From the NCBI RefSeq assembly GCF_042654585.1, contig NZ_JBHSGR010000006.1, positions 133,754-197,753 of the forward strand: a stretch of 64,000 bases of DNA, in the 5' to 3' direction. The notes beneath the pieces were generated by a model, which was not told where the DNA came from, did no database searches, and saw only the letters and a program-made list of their open reading frames with translations. This document shows, piece after piece, positions 1 to 9,031 of the stretch; positions within the stretch are counted from its first letter, which is position 1; the number at the start of each line of letters is the position of its first letter. The position numbers and the translations under genes were made by a program. This DNA comes from Geodermatophilus arenarius. Lineage in GTDB: Bacteria; Actinomycetota; Actinomycetes; Mycobacteriales; Geodermatophilaceae.

Positions 1-1
1 C

Positions 2-40
2 CCGGCCGGCAACACCGTGGTGCTGGGGCAGACCCTCTAG
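2..40 (+). CDS. C-terminal tail of an upstream gene (partial)
   Basis: The first bases read in frame 2 as the short peptide PAGNTVVLGQTL followed by a TAG stop at 38-40. It would be the 3' end of a gene that starts outside the window and converges on the inositol-phosphatase-like gene, the two stop codons overlapping by three bases (37-40). Twelve residues are too few to assign a family, so only the existence of a convergent reading-frame end is proposed. Confidence 0.3.
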   Translation, partial: PAGNTVVLGQTL

Positions 41-1101
41 CCGAGGACCGCGGCGGCCAGCTCCCGGGCGCCCTGCCCGGAGGCCGCCGCCACGAACCGG
101 ATCAGCGTCTCGGTGTCCGGCCGCAGGGAGAGGGGGTCGCCGTCCGGGGTCAGCGCGACCCCGCCGGCGGCCGCGAGCACGGCCAGCCCGCCGGCGACGT
201 CGTGCACGTGCGTGCCGCTGCGGTCCAGGTCGTGCCAGGCGCCGGCCGACCCGTCGGCGACCAGGCACAGGTCGACGGCGGTGCAGCCGGTCACCCGCAC
301 GCGGTGCGCCGTCCCGGGCACCCGCACGGTCCGGCCCGACGGCGCGACGACGGTGCTGCCCTCCCGCACCCGCGCCGGCACGCCGTCCCGCTGCGCGCCG
401 GTGTCGACGGTCCCGGCCCAGCGGCGCCCCGACGACAGGTCGACGACGAGCCCGGCGACAGCCCGCCCGCGGTGCACCAGCGCCGCCGAGAACGCCCACG
501 GCGGCAGGCCGGCGCGGAAGTTGCCGGTGCCGTCGAGCGGGTCGAGCACGATCCACGCGTCGTCGTCGGACACGGCCGGGTCCGGCCGCTCCTCCGACAG
601 CACGGGCACGCCGAGCGGGGCCAGCGTCCCGGCCGCGGCGGCGTGCGCGGCCTCGTCGGCGGCCATCGACCAGCTGCCGTCGTCCTTGCGGCGGTCGAGG
701 CCGGTGTCGCGGGCCAGCGCCACGGCCACCTCGACCCGCGTCGCGGCCAGCGCGGCCAGGTGCGCGAACCGCGCGGTCAGCGGCGCGTCGTCCGGCGGGG
801 CCGCCACCTCGACCACCCGGCCGGTGCCCGCGTCGCGGACCTGCGAGCAGCCCCAGGCCGCGGCGACGGCGAGCAGCGCCGAGCGGCCGGTGACGTGCGT
901 GGAGCGGTGCACGACGACGGCCTCGGTCGTGCCCTCGTCGGTCCAGCGGCGGCGCAGGTGCGCGGCGGCGTCGTCGCCGACCAGCAGCCGCGCGCCGGGG
1001 TCGAGCAGCTCGGGCGCCAGGGCCGCCGGGCCGACGCCCAGCAGCCGGGCCGCGGCGCGCAGGTCCTCCCCCGACGCCGCCACGCGCATCGTGTCCGCCA
1101 C
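37..1101 (-). CDS. Inositol monophosphatase family protein
   Basis: A soluble Mg2+-dependent sugar or inositol phosphate phosphatase of the IMPase/FBPase/CysQ superfamily, about 354 residues. The metal-binding signature is visible as WIVLDPLDGTGNF near the middle of the protein, preceded by a conserved-looking acidic VLSEERPDP stretch, and the C-terminal half carries the HDVAGGLAVLAAAGG segment that corresponds to the usual W-D-x-A-A-G-x-x-L motif. About 100 residues precede the typical catalytic core, which is longer than the usual 260-residue enzyme. GTG at 1101 is preferred because a GGGGGGA stretch lies just upstream; ATG at 1089 is the alternative. The gene is divergent from the glycosyltransferase gene. 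The true substrate (inositol-1-phosphate, histidinol phosphate, PAP) cannot be read from the sequence. Confidence 0.8.
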   Translation of the reverse strand: MADTMRVAASGEDLRAAARLLGVGPAALAPELLDPGARLLVGDDAAAHLRRRWTDEGTTEAVVVHRSTHVTGRSALLAVAAAWGCSQVRDAGTGRVVEVAAPPDDAPLTARFAHLAALAATRVEVAVALARDTGLDRRKDDGSWSMAADEAAHAAAAGTLAPLGVPVLSEERPDPAVSDDDAWIVLDPLDGTGNFRAGLPPWAFSAALVHRGRAVAGLVVDLSSGRRWAGTVDTGAQRDGVPARVREGSTVVAPSGRTVRVPGTAHRVRVTGCTAVDLCLVADGSAGAWHDLDRSGTHVHDVAGGLAVLAAAGGVALTPDGDPLSLRPDTETLIRFVAAASGQGARELAAAVLG

Positions 1102-1168
1102 GGTCCCCCCGCCGTCAGTGCTCCCCCGGCACGGTAGGCCACCGGCGCGCGCGGGGTAGGGCGCCACG

Positions 1169-2128
1169 GTGACGGCCCCCGCGCGCACCTCCCTCGACGA
1201 CGTCGACGTCGTGTTCCTCGTCCACCGGGAAGCGCCGGAGATGCTCGCCCGGCACCACGCCGCGGTGTCGGCGGCCACCGGCCCGGGCTGGCGGGGCCGG
1301 GCGCTGCTGGTGGAGAACGCCGCCGCGCCGGCGACCTCCGCGGCCGCCCGCGCCCTGCTGCGCGACTGCCACCCCGACGCCGACGCCCGGGTGCTGTCCT
1401 CCCCGCGCAACCTCGGCTGGGCGCGCGCCATGGACCTCGCCCTCGACGCCTGCGCCGGCCGCTACGTCGCGCTGGTCAACTCCGACGGCGAGCCCGGCCC
1501 GGACGTGCTGCGCCGGCTGGCCGCGGTCCTCGACGCCGAGCCACGGGCGGTCTGGGCCGCGCCCGCGGTGCACGGCCCCGGCGAGGACGACGACCCGCCC
1601 GGCCCGCCGTTCCCGGCCGAGGAGCTCGGCGGCACCGCGCTGCTCGTGCGCCGGGCGGAGTTCCTCGCCGCCGGCGGGTTCGACCCGCTGTACTTCTTCT
1701 ACAACGAGGACCGCGACGCCTCCCGGCGGCTGCGGGCGGCCGGGCACCTGCTGCTGCGGGTGCCCGACACCGTGTTCCGGCACGGCAAGGGCGGCCGCAC
1801 CGCCCGCGGGGTGTTCCTGCGGGAGTGGCACTACGCCCGCACCGTCCAGGTGCTCCGCCCGCAGCACGCCGACCGGCCGGTCCGGGAGACGGCGGCCTTC
1901 CTCGCCGGGCGGGGACGCGCGGTCCTCGACCACGTCCGCGACGGCGACGCCCCCGGCGCCGCGGGCATCGCGCTGGCACTGGCCGAGCTGCCGCGCGGGC
2001 TGGTGATGGCCGCCGCCCGGCGCCGCCGCCCCTGGGACGGCGCCCGGCTGGCCGCCTGGCTGGACCGCAACCGCCTGCCGGTGAGCGGGCTCAGCCGGAG
2101 TTCCGGAGCGCCGTCGCGATCCCGTTGA
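1169..2128 (+). CDS. Family 2 glycosyltransferase
   Basis: A 319-residue GT-A fold glycosyltransferase resembling rhamnosyltransferases. It starts with VDVVFLVHRE (the nucleotide-binding beta strand), continues with RNLGWARAMDLAL, and has NSDGEPGPD in the place of the metal-binding DxD segment. GGFDPLYFFYNEDRDASRRLRAAGH is the acceptor-site ED motif typical of this subgroup. There is no membrane segment until a mildly hydrophobic C-terminus, so it probably works at the cytoplasmic face on a lipid-linked or nucleotide-sugar substrate. The GTG start at 1169 is the first in the frame. The 3' end overlaps the end of the convergent ppc gene by 38 bp. Donor and acceptor are unknown. Confidence 0.85.
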   Translation: MTAPARTSLDDVDVVFLVHREAPEMLARHHAAVSAATGPGWRGRALLVENAAAPATSAAARALLRDCHPDADARVLSSPRNLGWARAMDLALDACAGRYVALVNSDGEPGPDVLRRLAAVLDAEPRAVWAAPAVHGPGEDDDPPGPPFPAEELGGTALLVRRAEFLAAGGFDPLYFFYNEDRDASRRLRAAGHLLLRVPDTVFRHGKGGRTARGVFLREWHYARTVQVLRPQHADRPVRETAAFLAGRGRAVLDHVRDGDAPGAAGIALALAELPRGLVMAAARRRRPWDGARLAAWLDRNRLPVSGLSRSSGAPSRSR

Positions 2129-4898
2129 TCGTCAGCTGGATGTTGCGCCGCACCAGCTCGTCGTCGTCGCCGGTCCGGCGCCGGCGCAGCATCTCCACCT
2201 GCAGGTGGTGCAGCGGCTCCAGGTAGGGGAACCGGTTGCGGATCGACCGGGCCAGCGACGGGTTGTCGGCCAGCAGGTGGTCGTCGCCGGTGACCGCGAG
2301 CAGCACCCGGCAGGTGCGCTCGTGCTCGGCGGTGATCTGGTCGAACACCCGCGCCCGCAGCTCCTCGTCGGGCACCAGCCCCGCGTAGCGGGCGGCGAGG
2401 TCGAGGTCGGTCTTGGCCAGCACCATCCCCATGTTCGACAGGACCGTCCGGAAGAACGGCCACCGCCGGTGCAGCTCCTGCAGCCGGGCCAGCCGCGCCG
2501 GGTCGTCCCCGATCCAGGACTCCAGCGCCGTCCCGGTGCCGTACCAGCCGGGCAGCATGATCCGCGCCTGCGACCAGCTGAACACCCACGGGATGGCCCG
2601 CAGGTCGGCGATCCGGTCGCCGGCCTTGCGCGAGGGCGGGCGGCTGCCGATGTTCAGCTCCGCCAGCTCGCGGATCGGCGTCGCGGCGCGGAACCACTCC
2701 ACGAACCCCGGGGTCTCGTGCACGAGCGCCCGGTAGGCCGCCTGCGCGCGATCGGCGAGGTCGTCGAGCAGCGCGTAGGCGTCCTCCGCGCCGTCGCCGA
2801 GGCCCTCGACGTCGAGCAGCGTGGCCTCCAGCGTCGCCGCCACCAGCGCCTCGAGGTTGCGACGGGCGAGGTCGGGCTCGCCGTACTTGGCCGCGATCAC
2901 CTCGCCCTGCTCGGTGAGCCGCAGCGCGCCGGCCACCGCGCCGGGCGGCTGGGCGCGGATCGCCTCGTAGCTCGGGCCACCGCCGCGGCCGACCGTGCCG
3001 CCGCGGCCGTGGAACAGCCGCAGCCGGATGTCCTCGCGCCGCGCCACCTCGACCAGCGCCAGCTCGGCCCGGTACAGCGCCCAGTTGGCGGCGAGGTAGC
3101 CGCCGTCCTTGTTGCTGTCGGAGTAGCCGAGCATGACCTCCTGCGCGTCGCCGCGGTTGGCGACCAGCGCCCGGTACACCGGCTGGGCGAGGACGGCGGT
3201 CATCGTCTCGCCGGCGCCCTGCAGGTCGGCGATCGTCTCGAACAGGGGCGAGATGCCGACCGGGCAGGTGGGGCCGTCCTCGCCGTCGGGGTCGAGCAGG
3301 CCGACCTCCTTGAGCAGGACGGCGACCTCGAGCACGTCGCTCACCGACTCGCACATGCTGATCACGTAGTTCGGGATCGCCCGCGGCCCGAGCAGCGCGA
3401 CCTGCCCGGCGGCGGCCTCCAGCAGGTCCAGCTCCCCGCGGGCCAGCTCCGACAGCTCCGCGCCCGGCCGCACCAGCGGCCGGCGCATCTGCAGCTCCCC
3501 GGCCAGCAGCTCGACCCGGGCGGCCTCGTCGAGGGAGGCGTAGTCGGGGCAGACGCCGGCCCAGGCCAGCAGCTCGGCGAGGACCTCCTCGTGGACCGAG
3601 GAGTTCTGCCGCATGTCCAGCCCGGCGAGGTGGAAGCCGAACACCTCGACGGCGTCGCGCAGCCGGGCCAGCCGGTCGTCGGCCAGCGCGCCGGCGCCGT
3701 GGCTGCGCAGCGAGGCGTCGACGACGGCGAGGTCGGCGAGCAGCTCGTCGGGGGTGTCGTAGGGGTCGAGCTCGGCGACCGGCGGCACGCCGGGCACCCG
3801 CCCGAGGACCCGCTTCGCGGTGGCGGCCAGCCGGGCGTGCACGCCGTTGAGCGCCCGCCGGTAGGGCTCGTCGGCGCGGAACGGCGAGTCGTCGCGGGAG
3901 GCGTCGGCCAGGTGCGCCAGCTGCGGCGTCGGCGTGACCAGCCGGTCGGACATCGACAGCTCGCGGTACAGCTGCACGAGCTCGCCGAGGTGGTGGGCCA
4001 GCGCCGTCTCGGCCTGCCGGGTGCTGGCGCGGCGGACGGCGTCGGCGGTGACGAACGGGTTCCCGTCGCGGTCGCCGCCGATCCACGAGCCCGGCTGCAG
4101 CACCGGCTGGGTGGGCAGGCCGGCGTGCGGCCAGCGCTCCTGCAGCGCGCGGCGCAGGTCGGCGTTGATCTCGGGCACCACCCGGAACAGCGACAGGTCG
4201 TAGTAGCGCAGCGCCTCGTCGATCTCGTCGGCCAGCCGCAGCCGGGACAGCCGCAGCAGCGCCGTCTGCCAGAGGGTGAGCACCGCCCGCTCCAGCTGCG
4301 CCGACCAGGCGGCCTCGTCGACCTCCCCCGGCGCCATCCGGTCGCGCTCCCGGATCAGCTCGGTGACCTGCTGCTGCACCTGCGAGATCGTCTTGCGGCG
4401 CACCTCGGTGGGGTGCGCGGTGACCACCGGGACCACCAGCGCGCCGGCCAGCTCCCGCGCGACGACGTCGGGGTCCAGGTCCGCCCGGTCCAGCAGCGCG
4501 AAGGTGGCCGCGAGGCTGCCGGGCTGCGGCGGCGAACCGGCCCGGCGGTGGTGCCGGCGGCGGCGCTCGTGGTGCAGGTCCTCGGCCAGGTTGGCCAGTA
4601 GCGAGAAGTGGCTGAACGCGCGGATGACGTGGTTGGCCGCGCGGACGTCGAGGTCGCCCATGCGGGCGGCGACCTCCGCGCGGTCGGTCTCGGAGCGGCG
4701 GACGGCGAAGGCCTGCACGCGGGTGGACTCGACCAGGTCCAGGACGTCGTCGCCGCTCTGCTCCCGGATCACCTCGCCGAGGACCCGGCCGAGCAGCCGG
4801 ATGTCCTCGCGCAGCGGGGCGTCGTCGGCCCGGCCGTCCCCCTCCGGGTCGCGTCCGGGCAGGCGCAGGTCGGCGACGTCGACGGTGGCTTCCGACAT
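2091..4898 (-). CDS. ppc: Phosphoenolpyruvate carboxylase
   Basis: Catalyses PEP + bicarbonate to oxaloacetate, the anaplerotic supply to the TCA cycle. At 935 residues it has the normal length. Visible motifs in order: VVTAHPTEVRRKT (catalytic His, about residue 160), GGDRDGNPFVTADAVRR (about 275), GYSDSNKDGGYLAANW, LFHGRGGTVGRGGGPSYEAI (glycine loop, about 635), EQGEVIAAKYG and WVFSWSQARIMLPGWYG. The terminal QLTINGIATALRNSG is a good full-length PEPC end. ATG at 4898 is chosen because a GATACT -10-like hexamer (4905-4910) lies six bases upstream, giving a leaderless transcript. It is divergent from the SMP-30 gene. An insertion of basic residues (ERRRRHHRR) around residue 110 is probably a lineage-specific loop. 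Confidence 0.97.
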   Translation of the reverse strand: MSEATVDVADLRLPGRDPEGDGRADDAPLREDIRLLGRVLGEVIREQSGDDVLDLVESTRVQAFAVRRSETDRAEVAARMGDLDVRAANHVIRAFSHFSLLANLAEDLHHERRRRHHRRAGSPPQPGSLAATFALLDRADLDPDVVARELAGALVVPVVTAHPTEVRRKTISQVQQQVTELIRERDRMAPGEVDEAAWSAQLERAVLTLWQTALLRLSRLRLADEIDEALRYYDLSLFRVVPEINADLRRALQERWPHAGLPTQPVLQPGSWIGGDRDGNPFVTADAVRRASTRQAETALAHHLGELVQLYRELSMSDRLVTPTPQLAHLADASRDDSPFRADEPYRRALNGVHARLAATAKRVLGRVPGVPPVAELDPYDTPDELLADLAVVDASLRSHGAGALADDRLARLRDAVEVFGFHLAGLDMRQNSSVHEEVLAELLAWAGVCPDYASLDEAARVELLAGELQMRRPLVRPGAELSELARGELDLLEAAAGQVALLGPRAIPNYVISMCESVSDVLEVAVLLKEVGLLDPDGEDGPTCPVGISPLFETIADLQGAGETMTAVLAQPVYRALVANRGDAQEVMLGYSDSNKDGGYLAANWALYRAELALVEVARREDIRLRLFHGRGGTVGRGGGPSYEAIRAQPPGAVAGALRLTEQGEVIAAKYGEPDLARRNLEALVAATLEATLLDVEGLGDGAEDAYALLDDLADRAQAAYRALVHETPGFVEWFRAATPIRELAELNIGSRPPSRKAGDRIADLRAIPWVFSWSQARIMLPGWYGTGTALESWIGDDPARLARLQELHRRWPFFRTVLSNMGMVLAKTDLDLAARYAGLVPDEELRARVFDQITAEHERTCRVLLAVTGDDHLLADNPSLARSIRNRFPYLEPLHHLQVEMLRRRRTGDDDELVRRNIQLTINGIATALRNSG

Positions 4899-4955
4899 GC
4901 GGGCAGTATCGGCCCCCCATGTGACGGGCGGGTGTCCCGGGGGAAGGTCCCCCGC

Positions 4956-5858
4956 GTGCTGACGCTGCGCGCCACCCCCGCCGCCCCCGCCCCCGCCGAC
5001 CACGGCGAGGGCCCCACCTGGGACGACGCCCGCTCCGAGCTGCTGTGGGTCGACATCAGCGCCGGGCGGGTCCGCCGGGCCGCCCTCGACGGCGACACCC
5101 TGACCGACACCGGCTCGCTGTCCGCCGGCGACACCGTGGGCGCCGTCGTCCCGGCCGCCGGCGGCGGGTGGCTGGCCGCCGCCGGCGCCGGGTTCACCCA
5201 CCTCGCCGACGACGGCACCGCGCGGGTGCTGCTGGAGCTGGCCGGCGAGGGCGGCGGCCCGGACGACGGCGGCACCCGCATGAACGACGCGAAGTGCGAC
5301 CGCGCCGGGCGGTTCTACGCCGGGACGATGGCCTTCGACGAGCGCCCCGGCGCCGGCACCCTCTACCGGCTGGACACCGACGGCACCGTCACGACCGTCC
5401 GCGAGGGGCTGACCGTCTCCAACGGGCTGGGCTGGTCGCCCGACGACCGCACCGTCTACCTCGCCGACTCCGGCCCCGGCCTGGTGCACGCCGTCGACCA
5501 CGACCCGTCCTCGGGTGCGTGGGGCCGCGGGCGGGTGCTGCTGGAGACCGGCGGCGCCGACGGCGTGGCCGACGGGCTCACCGTCGACGACGAGGGCTGC
5601 CTCTGGACGGCGATGTGGGGCGGCGGGCAGGTGCGCCGCTGGTCACCGGAGGGCGAGCTGCTCGCCGTCGTCGAGGTGCCGGTGGCCAACACCTCCAGCT
5701 GCGCCTTCGCCGGGCCGGACCGCGGCCTGCTGGTCATCAGCACCGCGCACGGCGACGCCGACGAGGCGGAGGCCGGGCGGCTGTTCACCGTGCGGCCCGG
5801 CGTCACCGGCCCGCCGGCGAACCCCTACCGCGGCCCGCTCGCCGGCCTCCGGCAGTAG
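4956..5858 (+). CDS. SMP-30/gluconolactonase-like lactonase
   Basis: A 300-residue six-bladed beta-propeller of the SMP-30/gluconolactonase/LRE family, predicted to hydrolyse sugar lactones with a divalent metal. Metal ligand positions typical of the family are visible: Glu in EGPTWDDARSELLWVDI near the N-terminus, Asn in RMNDAKCDRAGRFYAGTM and SNGLGWSPDDRTVYLADS, and Asp in DGLTVDDEGCLWTAMW. No signal peptide is seen, so it is cytoplasmic. The start is GTG at 4956, preceded by a GGGGGAAGG purine stretch. A short hairpin (the smallest copy of the stop-codon repeat) begins directly after the stop. Exact substrate unknown; gluconolactone or another aldonolactone is likely from family knowledge. 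Confidence 0.88.
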   Translation: MLTLRATPAAPAPADHGEGPTWDDARSELLWVDISAGRVRRAALDGDTLTDTGSLSAGDTVGAVVPAAGGGWLAAAGAGFTHLADDGTARVLLELAGEGGGPDDGGTRMNDAKCDRAGRFYAGTMAFDERPGAGTLYRLDTDGTVTTVREGLTVSNGLGWSPDDRTVYLADSGPGLVHAVDHDPSSGAWGRGRVLLETGGADGVADGLTVDDEGCLWTAMWGGGQVRRWSPEGELLAVVEVPVANTSSCAFAGPDRGLLVISTAHGDADEAEAGRLFTVRPGVTGPPANPYRGPLAGLRQ

Positions 5859-5880
5859 GAGGACCCCGCCGCAGGGGCCG
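5859..5880 (+). repeat. Stop-codon-associated hairpin repeat, short copy
   Basis: Immediately after the TAG of the SMP-30 gene the sequence reads GAGGACCCC then a six-base loop and GGGGCC. CCCC (5864-5867) pairs with GGGG (5874-5877), extended by flanking GG/CC. It shares the GGAGGACC opening with four longer copies placed just after other stop codons. It probably acts as a transcription terminator between convergent genes. Confidence 0.5.
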
Positions 5881-5881
5881 G

Positions 5882-6742
5882 TCAGCTGCCCTGGAGCAGC
5901 GCGAGCGCGGCGGCGGCGAGCTGGTCGCCGGCCGCGGCGCCGCGCTCGAACTCCTCCGCCGCGCCGGGGAGGTCGCCGCGGTCGGCCAGCAGCACGCCGA
6001 GGTTGTGGTGGCAGTACGCGTCGCCGGCCTGGATCCCGGCGCGGTACGCCTCCTCGGCGGCCTCGTCGTCGGCGAGCAGCTCGCGGTAGAGGTTGCCCAG
6101 CGGCAGCCAGGCCACCTGCTCGCCGAGCTTGGCGCCGCGCTCGAGCACCGCGCGGGCCTCCTCCGGGCGGCCGGTCTGCAGCAGCAGCGCGGCCAGGTCG
6201 GCGCGGGCGGCGGCGAAGTGGGCGGCGCCGGTGCGCAGCCGGTCCTCCAGCGCCGGGTCGAGGGTCGCGCACCACTGCCAGCAGGCGGCGACGGCGTCGG
6301 CCTCGGCGTCGCCGCTCGCGGCCAGCTCCTCGGCGACGGACAGGGCCTGCTCGCGCTCCCCCTGCTCGCGCAGCAGGAAGGCCAGCTGGAGGCCGCCCTC
6401 GGTGTCGCCCGCGTCGGCGGCCCCGCGGTAGGCGGCCATGGCCCCCGCGAGGTCGCCGAGCTGCTCGAGCACCAGCCCGAGGTTGCGCCAGGCGTCGGCC
6501 TCGCCGCCGGCCAGGGCCACCTCGTAGGCCTCGACGGCCTCGGTCCAGCGCTCCTGCGCGGCGAGGCTGTTGCCCAGGTCGTAGTAGCCGGTGACGTCGC
6601 CGAGCTCCGCCGCGCGGCGGAAGCACCACTCGGCGTCGGTCTGCCGGCCGGCGTCGGCGAGGTCGCAGCCCAGCTCGATCAGCTCGTCGGCGTCCTCGGA
6701 GGCCTGCAGCCGCCAGAGGCGCGCGTCCAGGTCCTCGGTCAT
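5882..6742 (-). CDS. Tetratricopeptide/Sel1-type repeat protein
   Basis: A 286-residue all-helical, Ala-rich protein built from about seven TPR/Sel1-like units; examples are LGCDLADAGRQTDAEWCFRRAAELGD, LGNSLAAQERWTEAVEAYEVALAGG, LGLVLEQLGDLAGAMAAYRGAADAGD and LGVLLADRGDLPGAAEEFERGAAAGD, each split here by the usual turn. Such proteins are interaction scaffolds; no catalytic residue is visible and no partner can be named. ATG at 6742 (MTEDLDARLW) is preferred over a GTG 57 bases upstream because the extra residues would run into the palindrome at 6788-6803. It converges on the SMP-30 gene. There is no signal peptide or membrane helix. Confidence 0.75.
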   Translation of the reverse strand: MTEDLDARLWRLQASEDADELIELGCDLADAGRQTDAEWCFRRAAELGDVTGYYDLGNSLAAQERWTEAVEAYEVALAGGEADAWRNLGLVLEQLGDLAGAMAAYRGAADAGDTEGGLQLAFLLREQGEREQALSVAEELAASGDAEADAVAACWQWCATLDPALEDRLRTGAAHFAAARADLAALLLQTGRPEEARAVLERGAKLGEQVAWLPLGNLYRELLADDEAAEEAYRAGIQAGDAYCHHNLGVLLADRGDLPGAAEEFERGAAAGDQLAAAALALLQGS

Positions 6743-6820
6743 GGCGCCGATGATGGCCGCGCCGACCTGGGCGCACGCCCTCCGCAGGGGTGAGGTCACC
6801 CCAACGTGTCCGCTGCTCGA

Positions 6821-6844
6821 CCGGGCGGGTGTCCCCCCGCCCGG
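6821..6844 (-). terminator. Terminator hairpin after the NatAB-like operon
   Basis: A perfect 9-bp inverted repeat, CCGGGCGGG (6821-6829) and CCCGCCCGG (6836-6844), with a six-base loop, lies 4 bp beyond the stop codon of the ABC permease. There is no U-tract, which is usual for high-GC actinobacteria. Confidence 0.55.
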
Positions 6845-6847
6845 CGC

Positions 6848-8020
6848 TCAGGCCCGCCCGGCCCGCAGGGCCTCCCGCAGCTTGGTCTTCCCGCTGGTCC
6901 GGAGCAGGGCGCCGGAGTACACCCGGCCGCCCAGCCGGACCACCAGCGCGATCGCCACGAGCATGAGGACGACGGCCGCGCCGACCTCCCAGAGCGCGAC
7001 GTCCCCCGCCGCCTGGCGCACCGGCATGACCATCGGCGAGAGCCCCGGCACGTAGGAGGTGACCACGGCCAGGCTCCCGTCCGGGTCGCTCGCCGCCTGC
7101 ACGGCGACGACGAAGCCCGCGACCAGCACCAGCGACGCCGGGGTCAGCACGCTGCCGAGGTCCTCCTGCCGGCTGACCAGCGAGGCGGCGACGGCGAACA
7201 GCGAGGCGTAGAGCGCGTAGCCGAGGACGAACCAGAACAGCAGCCACAGCACCGTGCCGACCAGCTCGCCGGGCAGGTCGACGACGTCGAAGGCGAGCGC
7301 GCCGCCGATCCCGATCGCGGCGATGACGGCGATCTGCGCGAGGCCGAGCACGCCGAGGCCGAGGATCTTCCCGGCCAGCAGCTGCCACGGCTTCATCGTG
7401 GCGAGCAGCAGCTCCACCACCCGGCTGGACTTCTCCTCGACGACGCCCTGCGCGACGAACTGGGCGAAGAGGATGAGCAGGCTGTAGAGCACGACGACGC
7501 CGACGATCGCGACCACGACGTTCTGCTGGTCGCCGTCGTCGTCGAGCGCGGTCACCGACAGCGTCGGCAGGTCCGCGGGGTCGACGCCGGCCCCGGCGAG
7601 CGCGTCGGTGAGCGCCACGGCCCCCACCGCGCCGGACACGACCGCCTCCAGCGTCGTGTCGGGCTCGCGGACCACCAGCTCGGGAGCGGTGGCCGCGCCG
7701 ACCAGGGCGCCGTCGACGTCCTCGGCCTCGACGGCGGCGCGGGCGGCGTCGTCGGTGTCGAACCGGACCACCTCGACGTCGACGCCGAGCGCGTCGCCCT
7801 GGGCCTCGAGGGCCTGGCCGACCTGCCCGGGCTCGCCGACGACGCCGACCCGGCTGGTGTCCCCGCCGGAGTTGACGACGACCTGGAAGACCAGCACGCC
7901 GAGGATCAGCACGATCATCAGCACCGAGCTGGCGATGAACGTCTTGTCGCGGATGCGGGTGGAGACCTCGCGGGCGGCGACCAGGCGGACCAGCCGCCCG
8001 CTGGACAGCGGGGCGCTCAC
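6848..8020 (-). CDS. ABC-2 type permease (NatB-like)
   Basis: A 390-residue membrane subunit of an ABC exporter of the NatB/ABC-2 family. One membrane helix near the N-terminus (SSVLMIVLILGVLVFQVVV) is followed by a roughly 120-residue extracytoplasmic domain and then five or six helices from about residue 178 to 365. The EEKSSRVVELLLATMKPWQLLAGK segment before the C-terminal helices is the typical NatB/CcmB coupling region. GTG at 8020 overlaps the ATPase stop codon in a GTGA arrangement, so the two are translationally coupled. The family exports Na+ in Bacillus or unidentified drugs and lipids elsewhere; the substrate here is unknown. Confidence 0.88.
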   Translation of the reverse strand: MSAPLSSGRLVRLVAAREVSTRIRDKTFIASSVLMIVLILGVLVFQVVVNSGGDTSRVGVVGEPGQVGQALEAQGDALGVDVEVVRFDTDDAARAAVEAEDVDGALVGAATAPELVVREPDTTLEAVVSGAVGAVALTDALAGAGVDPADLPTLSVTALDDDGDQQNVVVAIVGVVVLYSLLILFAQFVAQGVVEEKSSRVVELLLATMKPWQLLAGKILGLGVLGLAQIAVIAAIGIGGALAFDVVDLPGELVGTVLWLLFWFVLGYALYASLFAVAASLVSRQEDLGSVLTPASLVLVAGFVVAVQAASDPDGSLAVVTSYVPGLSPMVMPVRQAAGDVALWEVGAAVVLMLVAIALVVRLGGRVYSGALLRTSGKTKLREALRAGRA

Positions 8021-8946
8021 GCGGCCACCTCCTCGCGCGCGGCGGCCTGCTGCGCCGGGTCGGCGACGGCCTCGCGGAACAGCTCCACCAGCGTGGCCTC
8101 CCGCCAGGCGAAGTGGGTGACCCGGCCGGTGCGCAGCGCGGCGGCGAGGACCTGCTGGTCGTCGGCGCCCGCGGCCAGCTCCAGCAGCGTGTCGCCGGCC
8201 TGCTCGGAGACGACCCGGACGCCGGGCACGGCGGCGGCCCAGCCGGGCGCGGCGTCGGGGACGACGACCCGCAGCAGCCGGCCGGCCTCGCGGCGGCGCA
8301 GCTCCGCGACGGTGCCGGTGGCGACCATGCGGCCGCGGGCGAGGATGCCCACCGAGTCGCACAGCCGCTCGACCAGGTCGAGCTGGTGGCTGGAGAACAC
8401 GACCGGCACCCCGCCGCGGCACTGGTCGAGCAGCGCCTCGGCCAGCGCGTCGACGCCGACCGGGTCCAGGCCGCTGAACGGCTCGTCGAGGATCAGCACC
8501 TCGGGCCGGCTGACCAGCGCGGCGGCCAGCTGCACCCGCTGCTGGTTGCCCAGCGACAGCTTCTCGACGGGGTCGCCGCGGCGCTCGCCCAGGCCCAGCC
8601 GCCCGGACCACTCGTCCGCGGCGCGGGCCGCGGCGGCGGCGTCCACGCCGTGCAGCCGGGCGAAGTAGGTCAGCTGCTCGCCGACCCGCATCTTCGGGTA
8701 GAGCCCGCGCTCCTCCGGCATGTAGCCGATGCGCCGCCGGGTCCCCTCGTCCAGCGGCCGGCCGCGCCAGCGCACCTCGCCCGCGTCGGCCCGGGCCAGC
8801 CCCATGGCGATGCGCATGGTCGTCGTCTTCCCGGCCCCGTTGGACCCGCAGAAGCCGAACATCGAGCCGGGGGCGACGGTGAACCCGACGCCCTCCAGCA
8901 CGCGGTTGTCGCCGTAGCTCTTGTGGAGCCCGTCGAACTCGAGCAC
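8017..8946 (-). CDS. ABC transporter ATP-binding protein (NatA-like)
   Basis: The 309-residue ATPase partner of the adjacent ABC-2 permease. Walker A is GSNGAGKTTT (about residue 37), the signature is LSLGNQQRVQLAAAL, Walker B is VLILDEPFSGLDP and the switch His is in VVFSSHQLD. The signature begins LSLGNQ instead of LSGGQQ, common in NatA/DrrA-like proteins. A C-terminal domain of about 90 residues follows, as in drug-exporter ATPases. GTG at 8946 has a good GGAGGA Shine-Dalgarno a few bases upstream. It is first in a two-gene operon and divergent from the udgX-like gene. Confidence 0.92.
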   Translation of the reverse strand: MLEFDGLHKSYGDNRVLEGVGFTVAPGSMFGFCGSNGAGKTTTMRIAMGLARADAGEVRWRGRPLDEGTRRRIGYMPEERGLYPKMRVGEQLTYFARLHGVDAAAAARAADEWSGRLGLGERRGDPVEKLSLGNQQRVQLAAALVSRPEVLILDEPFSGLDPVGVDALAEALLDQCRGGVPVVFSSHQLDLVERLCDSVGILARGRMVATGTVAELRRREAGRLLRVVVPDAAPGWAAAVPGVRVVSEQAGDTLLELAAGADDQQVLAAALRTGRVTHFAWREATLVELFREAVADPAQQAAAREEVAA

Positions 8947-9031
8947 CGTTCCTCCGTCCGCTGTCCCCGTGCGCGCCGACGCTATCGGTCCCCGCCTCGC
9001 GGACCGTGCTGACCTGCGGTGTCATCGGGAC

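Noticed and set aside
113..1159. Long plus-strand reading frames over the inositol-phosphatase gene
   Set aside because: Arg/Ser/Pro-rich shadow frames with no domain; the minus strand carries recognisable motifs.
2205..4601. A 798-residue plus-strand frame opposite ppc
   Set aside because: Low-complexity Gln/Arg/Val composition is the antisense image of the PEPC gene.
6788..6803. GGGGTGA-GG-TCACCCC palindrome as an operator
   Set aside because: Perfect but isolated, with no promoter hexamers nearby; left unassigned.
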